A stretch of DNA of 7,547 bases from an uncultured Ruminococcus sp. (GTDB lineage Bacteria > Bacillota > Clostridia > Oscillospirales > Ruminococcaceae): positions 1 through 7,547 of the forward strand of contig CAJTWE010000045.1 in assembly GCA_910579955.1 (NCBI GenBank), written 5' to 3'. This document shows, piece after piece, positions 5,946 to 7,547 of the stretch (within the stretch, counting starts at the first letter, position 1; each line of letters begins with the position of its first letter). The notes beneath the pieces are model-generated. The model did not search any database. It had not been told where the DNA came from and worked only from the letters and a program-made list of their open reading frames with translations. A program made the position numbers and the translations under genes.

Positions 5946-7481
5946 ATGCGAAGAAGTGGAATTTTAATGCACATTTCAAGTCTGCCGGGTGATTACGGCA
6001 TAGGCAAAATGGGAAAGGAAGCTTACAATTTTGTAGATTTTCTTCAAAAAAGCGGAGTTTCTGTCTGGCAGATACTTCCTATTTCCCCGACAAGTTATGG
6101 TGACTCTCCCTACCAGTCTTTTTCCGTTCATGCAGGCAATCCTTACTTTATAGATTTTGAAACACTTGAAGCAGAAGGCCTTCTGGAAAAGAGCGAGTAT
6201 ACAAGCGTAAACTGGGGAAATAACCCTGTACGTGTGGATTATGAGAAGATATACTATAATGTTTTCCCTGTACTGTGTAAAGCCTATGAACGTTTTGATA
6301 AAGAAAGTGCGGAATATAAGGCGTTCTTAGAGGAGAAATCTGATTGGATTTATGATTACGCCCTTTTCATGGCACTTAAAGATGCTCATGGCGGCAGACC
6401 GTGGCAGGAATGGGAAAAGCCTCTTGCAAGCTTTGAGAAAAAAGCTGTTGCCGCTGCAAGAGAGGAATATGCGGAAGATATTGGATTTTACTGTGTTATG
6501 CAGTACTGGTTCTATACACAGTGGCTTAAGCTTAAATCATACTGTCATGAGAAAGGCATATCAATAGTTGGAGATATACCGATATATGTTGCCTATGACA
6601 GTGTAGATGTTTGGACAAGCCCTGAGCTTTTCTGTCTTGATGAAGAAAAAGTTCCTACAGATGTAGCAGGCTGCCCACCTGATTTCTTTTCTGCAACAGG
6701 TCAGCTTTGGGGCAATCCGCTGTATGATTGGGATTATCATAAAAAGACCGGCTTTAAGTGGTGGATAAAACGTCTTGGCAGTGCAGCAGAGCTTTATGAT
6801 ACTGTAAGAATTGATCATTTCAGAGGGTTTGAAAGCTATTATGCGATTCCATACGGTAATCCTACAGCTGAAATAGGTGAATGGAGAAAAGGCCCTGATA
6901 CAGAGCTTTTTAAAGCGGCTGAAAAAGCTCTTGGCAGAATGTCTATTATTGCGGAGGATCTGGGATTTATCACTCCGGAGGTAAGAACAATGCTTGATGC
7001 GTGTGGATATCCGGGTATGAAGGTGTTGCAATTTGCTTTTGACAGTGATTCAGCTTGCGGGGATCTTCCTCATAATTATGAGACAAATCATTGCGTTGTT
7101 TATACAGGCACTCATGATAATATGACGCTTAACGGATGGAAGGATTCCCTTGGTGCGAGAGCTGTATCATTTGCGAAGAGATATCTTAGAGTAAAGGATA
7201 GAAACGACTTGCCGGAAGCTGTAATAAGAGCAGCGTGGAGCAGTACAGGAGAGCTTGCTGTAGCACAGATACAGGATTTTTTAAGCGAGAGTGCAGATGC
7301 AAGAATGAATATACCGGCGACACCGTCAGGGAATTGGCAGTATAGAGTTAAAAAGGGTGTATTTACACCTAAGCTTGCAAAGAAGATATATAAGCTAAGC
7401 GAGCTGTTTTATCGTCTGCTGTTAGTTGAGGAAGCAGCTGTGGAAGAAACTGTAGAAGCAGCTGTAGAAGAAGTTGTATAA
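5946..7481 (+). CDS. malQ: 4-alpha-glucanotransferase (amylomaltase, GH77)
   Basis: This cytosolic enzyme moves alpha-1,4-glucan segments between maltodextrins, releasing glucose, in maltodextrin and glycogen metabolism. The 511 residues carry the GH77 hallmarks: RRSGILMHISSLPG (2-15), WQILPISPTSYGDSPYQS (41-58), GDIPIYVAYDSVDVW (209-223), nucleophile D290 in VRIDHFRGF, acid/base E337 in AEDLG and D391 in GTHDN. The start at 5946 was chosen because the family begins MRRSGIL and AAAGGA (5931-5936) is spaced correctly for it. The upstream in-frame ATGs at 5907 and 5937 lack such a site (5937 directly abuts it). The C-terminus is odd: after the expected end (about SELFYRLLL) there is an acidic tail made by a 24-bp tandem duplication. 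No maltose transporter or phosphorylase lies in the window. Confidence 0.95.
   Translation: MRRSGILMHISSLPGDYGIGKMGKEAYNFVDFLQKSGVSVWQILPISPTSYGDSPYQSFSVHAGNPYFIDFETLEAEGLLEKSEYTSVNWGNNPVRVDYEKIYYNVFPVLCKAYERFDKESAEYKAFLEEKSDWIYDYALFMALKDAHGGRPWQEWEKPLASFEKKAVAAAREEYAEDIGFYCVMQYWFYTQWLKLKSYCHEKGISIVGDIPIYVAYDSVDVWTSPELFCLDEEKVPTDVAGCPPDFFSATGQLWGNPLYDWDYHKKTGFKWWIKRLGSAAELYDTVRIDHFRGFESYYAIPYGNPTAEIGEWRKGPDTELFKAAEKALGRMSIIAEDLGFITPEVRTMLDACGYPGMKVLQFAFDSDSACGDLPHNYETNHCVVYTGTHDNMTLNGWKDSLGARAVSFAKRYLRVKDRNDLPEAVIRAAWSSTGELAVAQIQDFLSESADARMNIPATPSGNWQYRVKKGVFTPKLAKKIYKLSELFYRLLLVEEAAVEETVEAAVEEVV
7431..7478 (+). repeat. 24-bp tandem duplication at the 3' end of malQ
   Basis: Units 7431-7454 and 7455-7478 match at 21 of 24 bases and lie in frame. 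They encode EAAVEETV and EAAVEEVV, directly followed by the stop codon. The tail is strongly acidic and amphipathic and lies outside the conserved GH77 fold. Confidence 0.85.
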
Positions 7482-7492
7482 GAGAGCGCAAA

Positions 7493-7547
7493 AAATCAAT
7501 AAAAGTTTTTTGGTCCAGCAATTTTTCAAAAATGCTGGTCGCCGTCC
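7493..7547 (-). repeat. Dispersed 55-bp intergenic repeat, copy B (inverted, cut by window edge)
   Basis: The reverse complement matches 309-363 at 53 of 55 positions. It begins 11 nt after the malQ stop. CCAGCA (7515-7520, first base C7515) and TGCTGG (7533-7538) form its central hairpin. This stem is one pair longer than in copy A because copy A has A341 instead of G. No T-tract follows the hairpin, so it is not a typical terminator for malQ. The final bases GCCGTCC look like the first half of a second GC-rich stem whose partner lies beyond the window. Confidence 0.75.

Noticed and set aside
7493..7547. Repeat hairpin as the malQ intrinsic terminator
   Set aside because: The hairpin has no downstream T-tract and the same unit occurs upstream of the cellulase, where it ends no visible gene.

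Overview
The window looks like chromosomal DNA from a cellulosome-producing Ruminococcus (Bacillota, Oscillospiraceae), closest in style to R. flavefaciens. The evidence is a secreted family 9 glycoside hydrolase with a CBM3c-like module, a long threonine linker and a C-terminal type I dockerin. Around it are A/T-rich intergenic DNA, AAAGGAG-type ribosome binding sites, consensus SigA promoters and a T-box leader before thrS. The species call is an inference from architecture, not from a database match.

Layout. Bases 1-432 carry no gene. They hold several inverted-repeat structures: an imperfect inverted repeat at 2-137, a long stem-loop at 155-249, a GC-rich hairpin at 298-317 and a 55-bp dispersed repeat at 309-363. 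A near-perfect extended -10 promoter (433-461) then drives the GH9 cellulase (510-2996). Only 20 bp separate its stop from a second consensus promoter (3017-3045). That promoter is followed by a threonyl T-box leader (about 3050-3376) and thrS (3408-5354). A perfect 15-bp stem (5381-5423) ends thrS and, from the other strand, a small membrane protein gene on the minus strand (5445-5843). A 102-bp divergent spacer leads to the 4-alpha-glucanotransferase malQ (5946-7481). Eleven bases after malQ the 55-bp repeat recurs in inverted orientation (7493-7547) and runs into the window edge.

How the genes relate. The window is a set of mostly single-gene units rather than one operon: plant cell wall attack (GH9 cellulosomal enzyme), translation (thrS), maltodextrin or glycogen metabolism (malQ) and an uncharacterised membrane protein. 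The most thought-provoking junction is cellulase to thrS. No terminator lies between them, so the T-box attenuator is the first recognisable terminator for the cellulase transcript, and that cellulase has an unusually threonine-rich linker.

The best candidates for undescribed biology are the structured repeat family bracketing the segment (53/55 identical, with a stem substitution that predicts a compensating change just outside the window), the cellulase/T-box arrangement, the degenerate second calcium loop of the dockerin, and a 24-bp tandem duplication that forms the acidic tail of MalQ. I saw no CRISPR array, transposase, tRNA or rRNA.
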